64,000 bases of DNA from Bugula neritina (taxonomy: Eukaryota; Bryozoa; Gymnolaemata; Cheilostomatida; Bugulidae). Every line of letters starts with the position of its first letter. The stretch's first letter is position 1. The translations under genes and the position numbers were made by a program. Positions 12,512 to 25,195 of the stretch are shown here, piece after piece. The notes under the pieces are model-generated. The model made no database searches and had not been told where the DNA came from. It was given only the letters and a program-made list of their open reading frames with translations. Location of the stretch: NCBI GenBank assembly GCA_964035545.1, contig OZ037765.1, forward strand, positions 21,460,495 to 21,524,494, given 5' to 3'.

Positions 12512-13032
12512 TCATAGTTATTGAAGTGGCAAATAACTATCACGAACGCACCACAAATAGCATTTTTTATTTAAAAAAAGTTCTTAATTTTGACTGTAAT
12601 TGCAAAGCTCAGCCACAAATATTGTTTACATAACACTTGTACATCATTTTTAAAATTTGTAAATGGAAGCCAATAATAAAAGCAGTTTAGTATTATTGGC
12701 CAGATTAGCAACACCTTCTTAATATTTGGCATTAAAAATATTGCTTGTACTTTCTATCTCATTAAAAAGAAAACTAGTTAATCTCACAATCAAAATGATT
12801 TAATGAGAATAGGTAAGTTTAGTGGCTAGAAATAAGTGTCTAGAATCTAGATGGTTATGTACAGATTAAGGATTTAAATAAAATTAACCAAAGTTTCAAC
12901 TTGAAGAAGTGAAATGTCCAATACAATTTAATGACTAGATATCATGTTCTTCATTTGAAAATGAAGTTCAAACTATCACAGATTCACAGGAAAATTTAAA
13001 CAAGATGAGAATGCTGAAAATTATGTATGAAA

Positions 13033-16000
13033 CTAAAGCTGTGTAGTTTCATTTATATCGTCCATGCTTTCCGTACTTGGCACAGATTGATAGTCTTGTT
13101 TACTTTTACTCTTTTTAAATACTTTTCCAGCTAATCCAATGACTGCATCACGAATAGGCAGTTTAAATTGAGAAGATGGTGCTCTAGAAACTGAAGGTAA
13201 AGCCTCATCAGTAATTTCATCTATGTCAGCGATCGGTCGAATATTTCGCATCTGTATAGTTCTTCTTCTTGCTCCTTGAACACTGATAAAACAATGAGAA
13301 ATAAACACTTTTCATTTTCAGAGCAAACTAGTTCTGTCTCACCTAGATTGATATATTATATATAATGATATAAAATAAATTTAATGCCACCTGAGCTATT
13401 TCAAATAGCACACTATGATAACTTATTATTATATTAATCGCCAAGTGAACTTGGATAAAAGCAAGAGGTGAATATTTTTGATCAACACAATATAGAACTA
13501 ATGTCATTACATTATTAGTTGTATTAGTTTGATGGTTTTCAGTTGTTTTACACTAGAAACATGTAGTATTTCACTTATAAGCCCAATGTGTTGAAAAGAG
13601 ACATTTGGCAAAACTTGACAAAACTTTTTAGTGCCCTTACAACTTAGACTAACCTCATACTAAAAAAGGCAACAGCTTATATATTTCTCCGGTTTAGGTG
13701 CCTACAGTTGGACCATTATAATGATGCAAAAAACTGTATATTATGTTCTTTTAGTATTAATGAAAAGCGATAATTACAAAGGCATTACATAAAATACTTA
13801 CACATTGGTCATTTCAGTAATAATTAGAACCATTCGATCATAATCTGCTTTTCCAAATGGCTACAACACAAAATCAAAGTCATTACTTATTGCAGCTTAA
13901 ATGTCAAAGACATACAAATCTTTCAATACTTACAGCAAAATTAGAATCCATGTTAACTTACTAAAATTGCTTAAAGCATTAATGCACTAAAGCATGTTGA
14001 ATTATGACTTCATAAGAACAGCGCCATATAAATAAGTCAACACAAAAAAACAACCAAATCTATATACTTCCTAAATTGAAATTTTTTTTTCAAAGATTAG
14101 GCAGTGACTTTGAATCATTTGAAATATCACAACACTACTATTGGCAACTAATAATTACAAAAAACCATGACTTTGCATAATCATAAATAGGATACAGAGA
14201 GGTGGCATGTGCAATATGCCATACTATCTAAACATTGGACTTCTCAAATGAATTGGTATTTGTGAAAATTAGAAATATATCATGGTTAGCTATTCCAGTG
14301 GCTCTCAATATATTTTTACAGCTCTCCCTATTTTGCCAACTCTTAATACTAAATATTTCCCTCTCTTTATAGCACTGGTATTGCACACATACATGCACAC
14401 ACACACATATAAATATAAATAACCTATGAAACAAATCTTAATAACGCCACAATCTGTAAGCTTTCACAGTAAATGTAAAACAAACAAATGTTATGTTATC
14501 ATTGCTCATCCAATAGTGCGCATGATAACAAACCTTTGGTTCATGGCGAGCGTGTCTATAAAGAGAATAGAACTCATCTATACGGGTTTGTTGTAGAGGA
14601 AATAAGTGAATGTTATTACGAAGAAATACATCAAAGCCTTCTGGAGCATTATAAGAAAAGCTCTTGTCTTTTGCCAGTTTGGTCTCTGTAAGGTTTCCCA
14701 ATAAAGCACGATTATTATATCATATTGAGCAATCAATATATATAACAGCACTACGCTTATGCGATAGTTTTAAAATGGTAATTATGATATTTTAGGAATT
14801 ATTTGAATCTAGTGTCATACATAGCATAATTTAGGAAACACATGAAAAAAAACGTAGGTATATGATGAAGTTTAAAAAGCTGGCTGTACGAAAATGTAGG
14901 TTTTAATAAAACAGAAACATACCCCAATGAAATATATTTAAATTTAAGATATTTTAGATTGGCATTTTGGTCTTCTTAGAATTATTGAAAAATATTACAT
15001 AGCTTTTGAAGATGCAGTTAGTCACTGCTTTTATAAAATACATTTAGTTGAGCTGTATTCACAACACCTACCAAGAAGTTTACACGCATGTAAAGCCTTC
15101 ATTCTGTGTAAATAGGGAATGGATTCTGCAAAAACATACATGTATGTGTTCTTTATTAAACCATAGAAATAATAAAAGCTATTAACAGCATAAAACTTGT
15201 ATAAATATATTATAATGAAAATTCTGAGATACCGACACATATGTAGCACTAACTTTAAAACAGATAGTTAAAAAAGAACATGAATTTTTTTCCTGAAACA
15301 AAAACGTTACATACATGTATGCACATGCAGATAGATGTTATAATGAATAAAGATAAAAGGCTCACTCCATCCAACAGGTAATAAGAAACTACCAAATCTA
15401 AACTTTGTTTAATATGACCAACAGCATCAAACTAAAAGATTATTGTACCTGTATTAGTAGCTGTAGTAGAATGAGTCATAGCATCCGAATGCAACAATGT
15501 AGGCTTGTGACCTATATCTACAGTGCGATACAACCTGCGTTTAGCTTCTTCTTTCATTTTCTATAAGTAAGATGCACTCAATTTAAAGTAGTCATTAGTC
15601 ACTGCATTAATTATCATGATGGCACAATATAACACGGAAAACCTATTTAATATGTTTATCAACAGATAGTTCTTTTGTTTAAAGTGAGCTTTTAACTAGA
15701 GTTAAGAATATCAGCAATTTATTTAATTTAAAATTAGTATTGCATTAATATTATCCCAATTAACAAGAAACACACTCATGCAATTTATAGCCACCACCCC
15801 TGATGGAAGGGTTTTTCTTATTAAATCGGGCTAAGGACTTATTCAGATGGGACACAGGAGCAATTATGACCGGATGCTCTTTATAGCATCACCAATAGCC
15901 TTTGTCGGGGCTCGAACCCATGACTTCGTGTTTACTAGGCAAACGATCTAACCCCTAGACCACATTAGCCCGATTAACTATGATGTCATTTTTTACCTTG

Positions 16001-16566
16001 GGTGCATTGTAGCATATAGGAGCATGCTGGTCCGTTTTTGATTTCAATGAAAATCGCATTAATTGCCTTTGTATCATGATAATCATTACAGCAACTACCT
16101 GAAAAAATAAAAGTACTTTAAAATTAATCTAAGAGGTTTAGTCAAAACATAGTGAAACAGCAAGAAATTGCCCTGAATTCTACAAAAAACGAGTATGACT
16201 ATTTAACTTATTAAGTTACATTATTGCAATTTTATGCCTATTACTATTAGCATTCGTGTTGCTACTTATTAATCTAAAGCTAATGAACATTATACAAACT
16301 AGTGTCCCCACACTCAAAAATAAATGAGCTTCTACTTTTAGTATTGGCTATTGCTATCATTCAAAGTAATCAAACATTAATCACAATCATAATTGAAATT
16401 CACAATAAATATAATCTATAAACAATAACTGAAATGGATTAATGAAGCACATTTCAAATGAAATATTTACCAAAATCCCAATTGCAATAACCAGAATTAG
16501 ACTGAGACTCTGTGGCTTGGGTGGCTGCACTGGATTTGACTTACTAGTTACATCATTGACATCCAT
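13033..16566 (-). CDS. C1orf43: NICE-3 family protein, C1orf43 homologue
   Basis: Seven phase-consistent exons give 274 residues: 16566-16471, 16098-15997, 15560-15449, 15125-15072, 14685-14534, 13860-13802, 13282-13033. Human C1orf43 has 253 residues. A single membrane segment near the N-terminus (about residues 22-40, LSLILVIAIGIL then VVAVMIIMI) is followed by RQLMRFSLKSK, HAPICYNAPK and LHRMKALHAC. These correspond to RQIMRFAMKSR, HVPVGHNAPK and LYRMKALDA of the human protein. The C-terminus is basic then acidic (KKSKSKQDY...TESMDD), like the human tail. The vertebrate protein is a small membrane protein linked to Golgi integrity and phagocytosis; its mechanism is unclear. The ATG at 16566 is the first in frame with the membrane segment. 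Introns are up to about 0.9 kb; the one at 15561-15996 carries a SINE. Confidence 0.88.
15795..15977 (-). mobile_element. tRNA-derived SINE in an intron
   Basis: Read on the minus strand, the head has pol III box A (TGGTCTAGGGGTTAGATCG) and, about 35 bp on, box B (GGGTTCGAGCCCC), as in a tRNA gene. A non-tRNA body follows, containing CATAATTGCTCC and AAGTCCTTAGCCCG. The body also occurs in the copy at 53.2 kb, which defines a family. The sequence does not fold into an intact tRNA with a matching acceptor stem, so a functional tRNA gene is unlikely. It sits in the C1orf43-like intron in the same orientation as the gene. Confidence 0.75.
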
Positions 16567-17786
16567 CTTGATCCCGATGTTTCAAGTTCATTCTTCATAT
16601 AAAAATCACAGAAATTTAAAATAAAAATGAGAAATTACAACAGTAAATAAAATTAAATGATACTTTTATTTATGTAATTATTAGAATGATAATCATAAGT
16701 TATAAACATTAGTTTTATTAACAACAACGGCTTTAAGTTTAACTTGAATTTGAAATTCAAATTCACTGCTGGAAAATTTATTTTACTTAAACTTGAAGTT
16801 AAACTTAATAAATATAATAATAATATTACTATTACTATTAGTAATTGACTAATTCCCTAATGTAATTGACTTAACGGGGAAATCTCACTATGAGTATGAC
16901 TAATACTAATAGTAATAGTAATAACTTATTAACTATAACTATAACATTAACTATATTACTATAACTATAACTATAAGTATAAGTATAAGATTAAGTATAA
17001 GTAATACTAATACTAATATTAATAACTAAAGCCACAGTGACAGTACAGTGAATCCAAATTGAAAGCTATTACGAATGATTATATATAAAACAGTAGCTAT
17101 AACAAATAATTATTAAATGTAATAATTTTTTATAGTTACATTATGATTATAGTTATTATAATAATCAGCCATTATATTTAGTTTTACAAGTACAGTAGCC
17201 GTAGGACTAGGGGTATAAGTATAACCATTCCTATCAGTGAACTTCTTGCAAATGCCATTACTGGACTCAACAAACCGCCGGAGTTATCTCTTCTAGGTGC
17301 ACTTGCACCCGTTGAAATACAACTCCCATTGGATGCAACTATCAAAATATTATTTTGTAACAGTGGTGATTTAGCAAAATTGTTGGCCATTTGAAAAAGA
17401 AGTTCACTTAAAATAAGATTTGATTGTTTTTTAATCCAAAATTAAGAGAGTCTCGGTAACTAGAATAATTTATTAGCAAAATTAAATTAAAAAGCATATA
17501 TGTAAAATAAAATGTTTAATAGTTGCATTAATCCAAATATATTATTATCACAGTTAAGGTAAAGATTAAAAAGTAAAAAGTTTGTCTGTAAATGGACGGC
17601 AGTAGAAAAATGTGAAAATTGCCATGAAAACAAGAAAAATAGCTTTTGGCATATTTTGTAAATTTTGTAAACTATTACTTGCGATAAAAATTGAAATTTA
17701 CAAAATAATGAATAACAATATAAAGGGGGGCATTTTGGGAAAAAAAATTATATTAAAAATAATATAATATTCCGATATATAGTTTA
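16567..17786. other. Spacer with low-complexity tract
   Basis: Between the C1orf43-like start and the 3' end of the TIR gene. From about 16800 to 17010 it is a degenerate array of ACTATA/AGTATA hexamers and ACTAAT units. A small ORF of unknown nature (17184-17390) is listed separately. The C1orf43-like promoter must lie just above 16566, but no clear TATA element is evident. Confidence 0.6.
17184..17390 (-). CDS. Small uncharacterised ORF with hydrophobic C-terminus
   Basis: A 68-residue ORF starting MANNFAKSPLL and ending in a hydrophobic stretch (SSLIGMVILIPLVLRLLYL) could be a tail-anchored micropeptide. Its base composition is more balanced than that of the AT-rich flanks, which mildly favours coding. 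I recognise no family, and it might equally be an exon or a repeat fragment. It lies in the spacer between two genes on the same strand. Confidence 0.25.
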   Translation of the reverse strand: MANNFAKSPLLQNNILIVASNGSCISTGASAPRRDNSGGLLSPVMAFARSSLIGMVILIPLVLRLLYL

Positions 17787-20700
17787 TTATAAGAGTTGAC
17801 AAGCCTGTGAAGTTTTCTGCTCTGTAGTGTCGCTAGCCACCTATAAAATATTCATGTTACACTACAGTTATCATGTAGTTTCTAATGGTTCGACGGTAGT
17901 TTCTATTGGTATGTTTATTGAAAGCACAACTCCAAACCATATCTGTTTCTTATTTCTTTCCTTGGACTTGTGAATATTTATTTCACTACTACAGATTGGC
18001 ATTGCTTATTATAACTTTGTCTAAATATAGACTTTAAATATAACACCCCAACTTTATAAGTTGCCAGCTGTCAATGTAAATCACATATAAAAAGGACTGT
18101 TAACAAAGTACTTCATATGTATGTAAATTGTCTAGTGTGATACTGTAAGAACAGTATATATTTAAATTCTGAAATAAAATACCTGACTGAGAATTTTACA
18201 TTGCTGGTTATTATTTCTGTTTGGTGAGCTATCCTCGTCTTTTTGTGGTGAAAACTTTGGTACAGCTGCTTTAATCACATCAATAACATCAATAATGACT
18301 TCACACCCTTCTCCTCTAAAAGTAACATAGAAAAGTAAAATCTTATTATAAAAAATTACAGCAACAGCTAACTTCTTGCACTGAATTGAGATTACATTCT
18401 ACAGACAACAGCATTTTAAACAGATACAGAAAGTATGAAATTATTTAAGCGCAATCATTGTATAGAGGAGACAATTTCAAAATATACTTTATATTGAACA
18501 TGGTCTAACGTTGAATTATCATTTATTAAGATGTAAAGTCGCTACTTACTCGCTTTGACAGGCATAATGAATGATTCGATTACAAGCAGCTCTAACAAGT
18601 TTTAGTTGCAGTTTTATCCTATCACTTTCTCTCTGAAAGCCCCGCATCTTATGTTCATCAACACCATGTTGCAGTAAACTCTGAATCCTATTCTCAAAGG
18701 AAGCCTGTACACTGATACACTGACGCATTGTCTTAGCATAGCTGGGATGGTTTTTCATCACTTCATCTGTCATTATTCAATAACATATTAAAGCCAGAAA
18801 CGAGAATAAATAACAAGGCTTGAACAAAAACGAGTGTCTAACAGTAATTTTGATGTGTAAAACTTGACTTTAGGTAAAAATGGCACGGGTGAAAATGGCA
18901 CAGGCAAAAAGGGCACAAGTAAAATGGCACAGGTAATAATGGCACAAATAGAAAAGTAGGTAAAAATGGCACACCGATGTTAAATTTTCCCAAGTCCAAA
19001 CCCCCAGCCCTTATACCCCAACCCTAAACTTAAACTCCCATCCCCAAACCTAAACCCCCATTTCAAACCCCCAACCACCTCCCCAACCTCTAATATTGAA
19101 AATGTGCCATTTTTACCTACTTTGCCATTTGTGCCATTATTACCAGTGCCATTTTTACTGGTGCAATTTTTACTGGACACAGTAAAAGTTAATACTTAGT
19201 AATATTTTCACCACAAAGTTACCAATTTCAGTTGCTTGCTTAGCCAAACTGACCAGGCCTGTATAAAGATATAATAACTTTACCCAATGTTGCAAGATGC
19301 CAGATAGTGTCAGTGAAGCATAACTCGTATGGCAGCAGTTGGCAGTATATGTAGCGATGTTCCATCTCCCCTTCAAAGAGATCATTCAGCAAAATAGGAT
19401 ACATTCTCACTCTTGAATCTACACCAAATACCGTAAATATACATATATATAGCTGAGCATTATTTAAACTTGATTACGAAAGTCACCTCCCCACTTTAAA
19501 ACTACAAACATCAATGATGATGTCTACGGCTTCTTACCTAACCTCTGTCTATTGATAGCCACATGTAATAACTCAATAAGATCAGCATCCTTCACAAAAT
19601 GTGATGACATCAAAACCACAATCAAATCAGCTTCATCCAATCTCTTCAGTACAACTGCGGCATCTTCAAACTCAATGTTAATTCCAACTTTAAATTCTAT
19701 CAAAAATTTCACATATTTCGTTATGCAATAATTTACAATCCAGAACTATTTTCTTTTCTAATTCAGCAAGCAAGTTTAACTTTATTAATGAGTTTATATG
19801 AATAAACCATAATACTGACAACACCTCAGCATAAAATACTATATCCAAAATTAGTTTGAAAATTTAGATTACCATATCAAATTACTTTATGCCTATAACC
19901 AAACGTGGTACGCATACAACATGTATAAGAAAAATGTTTCGGTCACTGAAAAAAGATCAATACCAAAATAAACTTGTGAATATATAGATATTATGCATAA
20001 TGCATGAGCAACTCATTTAAAATAGTACTAACGGAAGCTAGCAGCCAGTTTTGTCTTTATTTCTAGCCCGATGTCAGAATCAAATTTGTTGGAAGCACAT
20101 AAGATTTGTATGCATTTGTTAGCGGTTTTCCGTAGATTTATGTTATTCTCTTTCTGGATCAAATCAACTAGCCTGGCATTTCTGTTGTCAGCTAATAAAG
20201 TGGGTAAGTCATAGACTGTCTGTAATAGAATCAACAAAGATAAAGCAGGAGAAAATAATTTTATTCTACTTGTCAAAAAACATGTGAAGGGGCGGAAACA
20301 CTCAGCAAAAGTTGCTATGGTTCCAACAAGTTGTTTGAGAATATAATTTCTATTGAAGAAGTAATTTTAGACTTGTAATGAATTATATTAAATTTCATTT
20401 CACAAACTGTGAATAATATCCAGCAGAGCCGAAAAAATAAATGAATTCACTAATTTTATTTAATCCCTGTGTGTATGTGTGCGTGTGTGCTCATGTGTGT
20501 GTGCGTGTATCTATACACATGCACATATACCCAGTACCCACACACACACACAGACCCACATAGGTAGATGATTATAGACAATTAGGTGACGAGGAATAAA
20601 ATAAACCTACAAATTTATCACCAAATCTTCAACGCATTTTTCAACTTGTTGAGTAGTTACATGATGAAACTTTGCTCAAACCCTACAAAAAGCTTGAGAG

Positions 20701-23700
20701 TCTCACAATACACAATATTTTCTAACTTTGTCTTTGCAAATTATATGGCTGTCTGTTGCTCCAACTGTCAAAAAGGTTTTTATTACAGGTGCCAACAGGT
20801 GCTCTACATATGATCTAACATCCTGGTTTCCAAGAACACAATTGTTGACAGATAAATATCTATCATCAACATCAGTGAGCTCTTCTATTTGCAGTGGAAT
20901 GAGATGGAAATCTGACTACAAGCGTATATACACAAACGGTAAATAAATTATTAAATAAATAATAAACCAATAAAGAGATCTTCTAAAGACTAATAAATTA
21001 CCAAATGAGATAAAGTTTCAAAAAGTTCTACTGACGGATAAAGCACGCATATAATATATACATTTTAGATGGCTGTAACAATAGTATGCAGTTTATAATA
21101 TTAACATGTTAAATACAAGCATTACCTTGTCATATATCTTTTGTCTCATATTTTCATGGAAGATTAATACATAAGTGCAAACACAACACAATAGGTCTTC
21201 TAGCATTGATAATACTTACATCTGTGAAATGCCGAGCTAAAGACAGTCTAAACTCCTCATTGCACATCTTAGAGTCGAAATAAGACTGAGAGAGTAAAGC
21301 AAGAGTCATGTGACTAGATTCTACAGCATGGTACAATTTCTGTTGCCATGATCCACCTGTCATGTGAAAAGAACAGCACATTATGCAAAGAACTATTTTA
21401 TTAGATAAGTTGGTATAACGATTGAATATATTAGAAGCGTATATTACACACTTCATTACACACAGCTTTGCTATTGCCAGTAAAGCAATGGAATACATGA
21501 GACATATTTTGCTAAGCTGAAGCAGCCAATTGTGTGCCACTAAATGAGTAAAATTTTCTCTATACCTGTATGAAGTTGCTGCCGGTCTATAAACAGCTTA
21601 ATATCTGGCATTTTACATTCCAAGACTTCTTTGATGATTTTGCAAGTCTCCTCATTAGCATGAGCATAAGAAATGAAGATATCATAGTCATAGTTGCAAT
21701 CTGACGCCTTCTGGACAGAACCTCTAAATAATTTTCAGAAGTCATAAAAACTTTATATAAATTGATAGCACTGCTTTGACTTTTGAGTTAATATAATTAA
21801 ATTGCTGACAAAAAGGGCTCTCATAAGAGACACATGGCAGTGTATTGAAATATAAATCTATAATTACTCACACAACAGCAGGGGTTGGTAGGGACTTCTT
21901 AGCACTAGAAGCATCATTTTCCAGTACTTCCTGTTTGTATGTAACTACATACAGCGTGATATTTTGTAACGGCTTTTCTTTGTTTTCATTCTGCATTCTA
22001 ATATCAACCCATTGTATGAGAGACATATAAGTGGGAAGATTAGATATTCCTTCACACAACATTGGAGCGAGTCTGGTAAAGGAAGTAGTCTGTCTGTTCA
22101 GACACCATGCAGCATTGTATTCCTCAACTCTATCGTCATCTTCCAGGTAGGCAGGACTGAGGAAAGTTATCACCCTGAAATATTTCAAATATATTATAAG
22201 CTATTTGAGTTCAATCTCTGGAGGGTAAAAAAACAGTCAAACTAAACAGATAAAATCGCCAGAAATTATCTAACGTTAACTATTAAATAGAACTATATAA
22301 TGTGTGTAATAAACAGCATTAACATTAAATAGTCATGGGTATAAAGTCATCCGGTATAATAGTCCTCATTTTATAGAAATTTTATGAGTCTGAGATCGAA
22401 TAAAACAATTGTAAACATTAGATTGACATGAGTTCAATATCATTAGATATTCGTCACTATAATACAAACCTATAAACACTTAGCATTCAGCTGACAACAG
22501 AGAGTCCTTAAGCATTACATCATACACACTCTAACCTGGCACAAGATTTCATAATCTGAAAGATTCTCTCTTCATCTGTCAAACTAGAACCTGATTCTAC
22601 ATTTTCCATCATGTTGTTCGAAGTACAGAAAGTTAAAGATTTATTGTGTTGTAGAAACATCCGTTTAACTAGATTCACACTCTCTTCATTTTCAGAAACA
22701 TAAGATAAGTAGAAATCATACTTCAAGATGGTTGAGGAGGCTAAGCCAGGCCCATAAACTGCAAAGTCAGAATTTTAAAGGTTATCGTATTTATAATTAG
22801 ACATATTTAATCAAGTATACAGCTAAACTAGATTTGGTTATTGAAAATTTATCAAATGTTTTTAAATATTGTGTCAATTTAAATTACAAAAATGAAGAAC
22901 ACTTGGAAGTTGCAACATGATAAGAATGCAATACTAAGCAATATATAAACAATGAGAATAGTCCATAGTTACATATCACAGCCTAGTCAGAGATTATAGC
23001 AGACAAGCATGATCAAGGTCTACACCCTACATACATGCAAAGTGATTATACACCGTAGACTAAAAATGCTGAAAATTAGCTGAAAGATGTTAAGCAAAAG
23101 AAACATTTTTGTATGTCAAACAAAATCTGTCAATATAATGACTACATTAACAGGACAAGTTTTTCTTTCTTTAAATTTCTGTTCAAGTAATTTATTTAAT
23201 CTATGGTGTTTATAGTTTATAATAGATGCTGCATAACCTGCCAAATATGCAACACTATTCTGTCCAATAAAGGCCCTATAGTGCTCAAGCAATGTTATTT
23301 TGTGTGTTTTACAGAAAAATATATGAAATATCTGCTGGTCAATCTTGAAAAAAAATTTGAAAGAAACCAGGCTCGAAGTTCTTCTTCTCAGTCAGCCTAA
23401 GAAGAAAAAGAAAGAAATGACTCAATAGCAAATATTACTAAGATAGTTTATTCTATCAAAAATACCATCAGAATGCTTGGCTTTCAACTTCGCAAAATGT
23501 GTGAGTGTTTCCTCATTGCTTATGTAAATAACTAGCTTATATGTAGAGATGTTGAGTCCATTCTTCATCCAGGTAGCAGCATTGTTCACAATAGCATGCA
23601 ACATGGCCTCTTCACTGTGACCCTGTAACACAGGACATTCCGTGTCAAGGTCAACCACAGTTACTAGATAGGTGTCTAGTTTTACGCAATGAAATGCAAA

Positions 23701-24855
23701 CACAGCAAGCATATAACATATATTAGATTACATGTATGTATATCTAAAATCTGACATCATTATAATCATGCTACATAATAAAATCAATCATAACTTTATT
23801 ATTTAATCCAGCATTGTTATAAACATTCTATTTGCTACTAGCTGTATTAATTATTTATTATTGTTCATTATTAGGTAAAATAAAATCAAATGACGATAAA
23901 TGATAGATTTACCTACATTGAAATATGCACAATAATTATTTTGATTTTCAGGCCACCAGTTCGTCAAACTGCCCCCTGAAAGTTTTTGTATTCAAAACAT
24001 AGTAAATGCACGGTTGTTTCTATACTATATATGAACTATAGAAACATGTAAGACAGCTATGCTTATACATATTATGGAGATGCATGATAAATGTTTCAGC
24101 TCAAACTAAAACTAACCTGGTTGCCAGTGCTGAGCAGCGATGACATAACTACACCATTTACAAACAATCCAGTGGCAGGCACAAGTGCTCTAAACACCTC
24201 CTTCACAGCTCTTTGAGGAGTTATGCCCTTTCGTGATCTGTTAGTTTCAAAACATAGAATCCTCCTATACAAAAAATAGTTTAGTATAATACATTTATCA
24301 ATTATGATAAAATAAAATATCTTAGCAAAAACTTTCAATACCATTATAATTAATACCTATAAGGAAGATTCTCATGCAGTGGCTTTGACCACCAGCAGTG
24401 AAAAAGATCTCTTAGATCTTCTTCTTTATCTTCAGCAAGATCTTTAACACTCAAAGACAGTTGTCGAAACAAGGCTCCGATTAAACAGGTGCGTGTTGGA
24501 ACATAATTTCCTACATTTTAAAAAGCCATATAATGCCGAGTAGAACAATGATGACAGCAATAGTAGAACAACAACTATTGGCAGCAATAAAAATTGAATC
24601 ACTTTAAAAACTATAAGGTGGTTCCACTCTACTACAAACTAAGCATGAAATTGGTGATACAGCAACATATGCTGTTAATGAATTATAAGTATATAGCCAA
24701 TGTACTGTTAAAATTTTACCTCTGAAAGCAGATAGAAGCAACAAATCAACTTTGTCAGTTGCTGGAAGAAGAGTTATATCTCCAAACCATAATTCAATAG
24801 CTTTAGGTCCGGTTTCAGTATGAAACTCTATTTTATCCATCAACCGGAGAGACAT
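17787..24855 (-). CDS. Multi-TIR protein with N-terminal macro-like module
   Basis: Fifteen phase-consistent exons encode 793 residues: 24855-24720, 24510-24357, 24264-24117, 23622-23466, 22758-22536, 22174-21872, 21723-21566, 21356-21220, 20915-20787, 20219-20033, 19696-19538, 19370-19284, 18766-18550, 18315-18183, 17840-17787. Residues 1-198 resemble a macro fold in strand and loop order (IELWFGDITLL, RRILCFE, FRALVP, VVMSSLLSTGNQGHSEE). Residues ~210-330 are TIR-A (YDFYLSYVSENEE; SPAYLEDDDRVEEYNAAW). Residues ~382-515 are TIR-B (YDIFISYAHANEE; SQSYFDSKMCNEEF). Residues ~578-630 look like the back half of a third, degenerate TIR (DEADLIVVLMSSHFVKDADL). The remainder is helical and charged. 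The glutamates after the SPxYF/SQSYF motifs sit where NADase TIRs keep their catalytic Glu. The exon ending at 20033 uses a GTTAGT donor; if unspliced, the protein would stop at 20028. Likely cytosolic, immune or NAD-related; that role is inference. Confidence 0.8.
18868..19185. mobile_element. Foldback-like element with inverted GTGCCAT repeats, copy 1
   Basis: The left arm is a cluster of AAAATGGCACAGGT-like units (about 12-14 bp each). The right arm is the same motif inverted (GTGCCATTTTTACC). The middle is a C-rich stretch of CCCCAAACC-type units (about 18991-19090). A second copy at 53.75-54.03 kb has the same three-part structure and shares the junction CTAATATTGAAAATGTGCC, so this is an interspersed family. 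The copy lies wholly inside a TIR-gene intron. No ORF of its own is evident. Confidence 0.65.
20466..20565. repeat. Alternating (TG)n then (CA)n, hairpin-capable
   Basis: An interrupted TG-rich run (TGTGTGTATGTGTGCGTG...) is followed by a CA-rich run (ACACATGCACATATAC...CACACACACA). The two halves are complementary and could form a cruciform or Z-DNA. It lies in the TIR-gene intron 20220-20786. Confidence 0.8.
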
Positions 24856-25195
24856 ACTTGAATTTGATGCTAATATGCAATAGTAATAGCATTACTAATA
24901 GAGTAATACTAGTGTAGTACTAGTAGTAGTAGTGAGTACTGAGAGTGAGAGTGAGTAGCGAGACCGAGTAAAAGACAGAATTAGAAATGTTTTACTGTTA
25001 GGCTCTACATGGTTCCAGAACTAGGGAAAATTTATGCACTGCAATTAAAAGTTTAACATTATCTTATAATAATAGACTCCAAACATACATTCATTCATTA
25101 ATCATCAATTACATTACATATTATGTTGTTGGTTCAATTTGTTAGTAAGCAACAGTATCGCTGATACTCATAGTGACGAGTGTGAAGAATTGCTT

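Larger units (their letters stand above)
8374..13032. other. Repeat-rich intergenic stretch
   Basis: This lies between the first recognised 53BP1-like exon and the 3' end of the C1orf43-like gene. It contains, in order, a Harbinger-like MITE, a possible solo LTR, two decayed LINE 3' ends on opposite strands and two low-complexity tracts, each listed separately. The rest (about 9.9-10.5 kb and 12.5-13.0 kb) is AT-rich sequence in which I see no gene. An upstream 53BP1 leader exon and promoter should lie near 8.4-9 kb, but I cannot place them. Confidence 0.6.

Noticed and set aside
15900-15975. tRNA gene on the minus strand
   Set aside because: Box A and box B are present, but the acceptor arm does not pair and a non-tRNA body shared with another locus follows, so a SINE explains it.
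18546-18773. Separate gene starting at an ATG near 18773
   Set aside because: The exon also has an acceptor at 18767 that keeps phase with the upstream TIR exons and total length divisible by three, so it is taken as part of the TIR gene.
22012-22245. Plus-strand ORF opposite TIR-A
   Set aside because: The minus strand here encodes the TIR core in phase with neighbouring exons.
23930-23992. Extra exon of the TIR gene
   Set aside because: The sequence has splice-like borders and a short open frame, but its phase does not fit the flanking exons, whereas joining 24117 directly to 23622 keeps phase and restores STGNQGHSEE.
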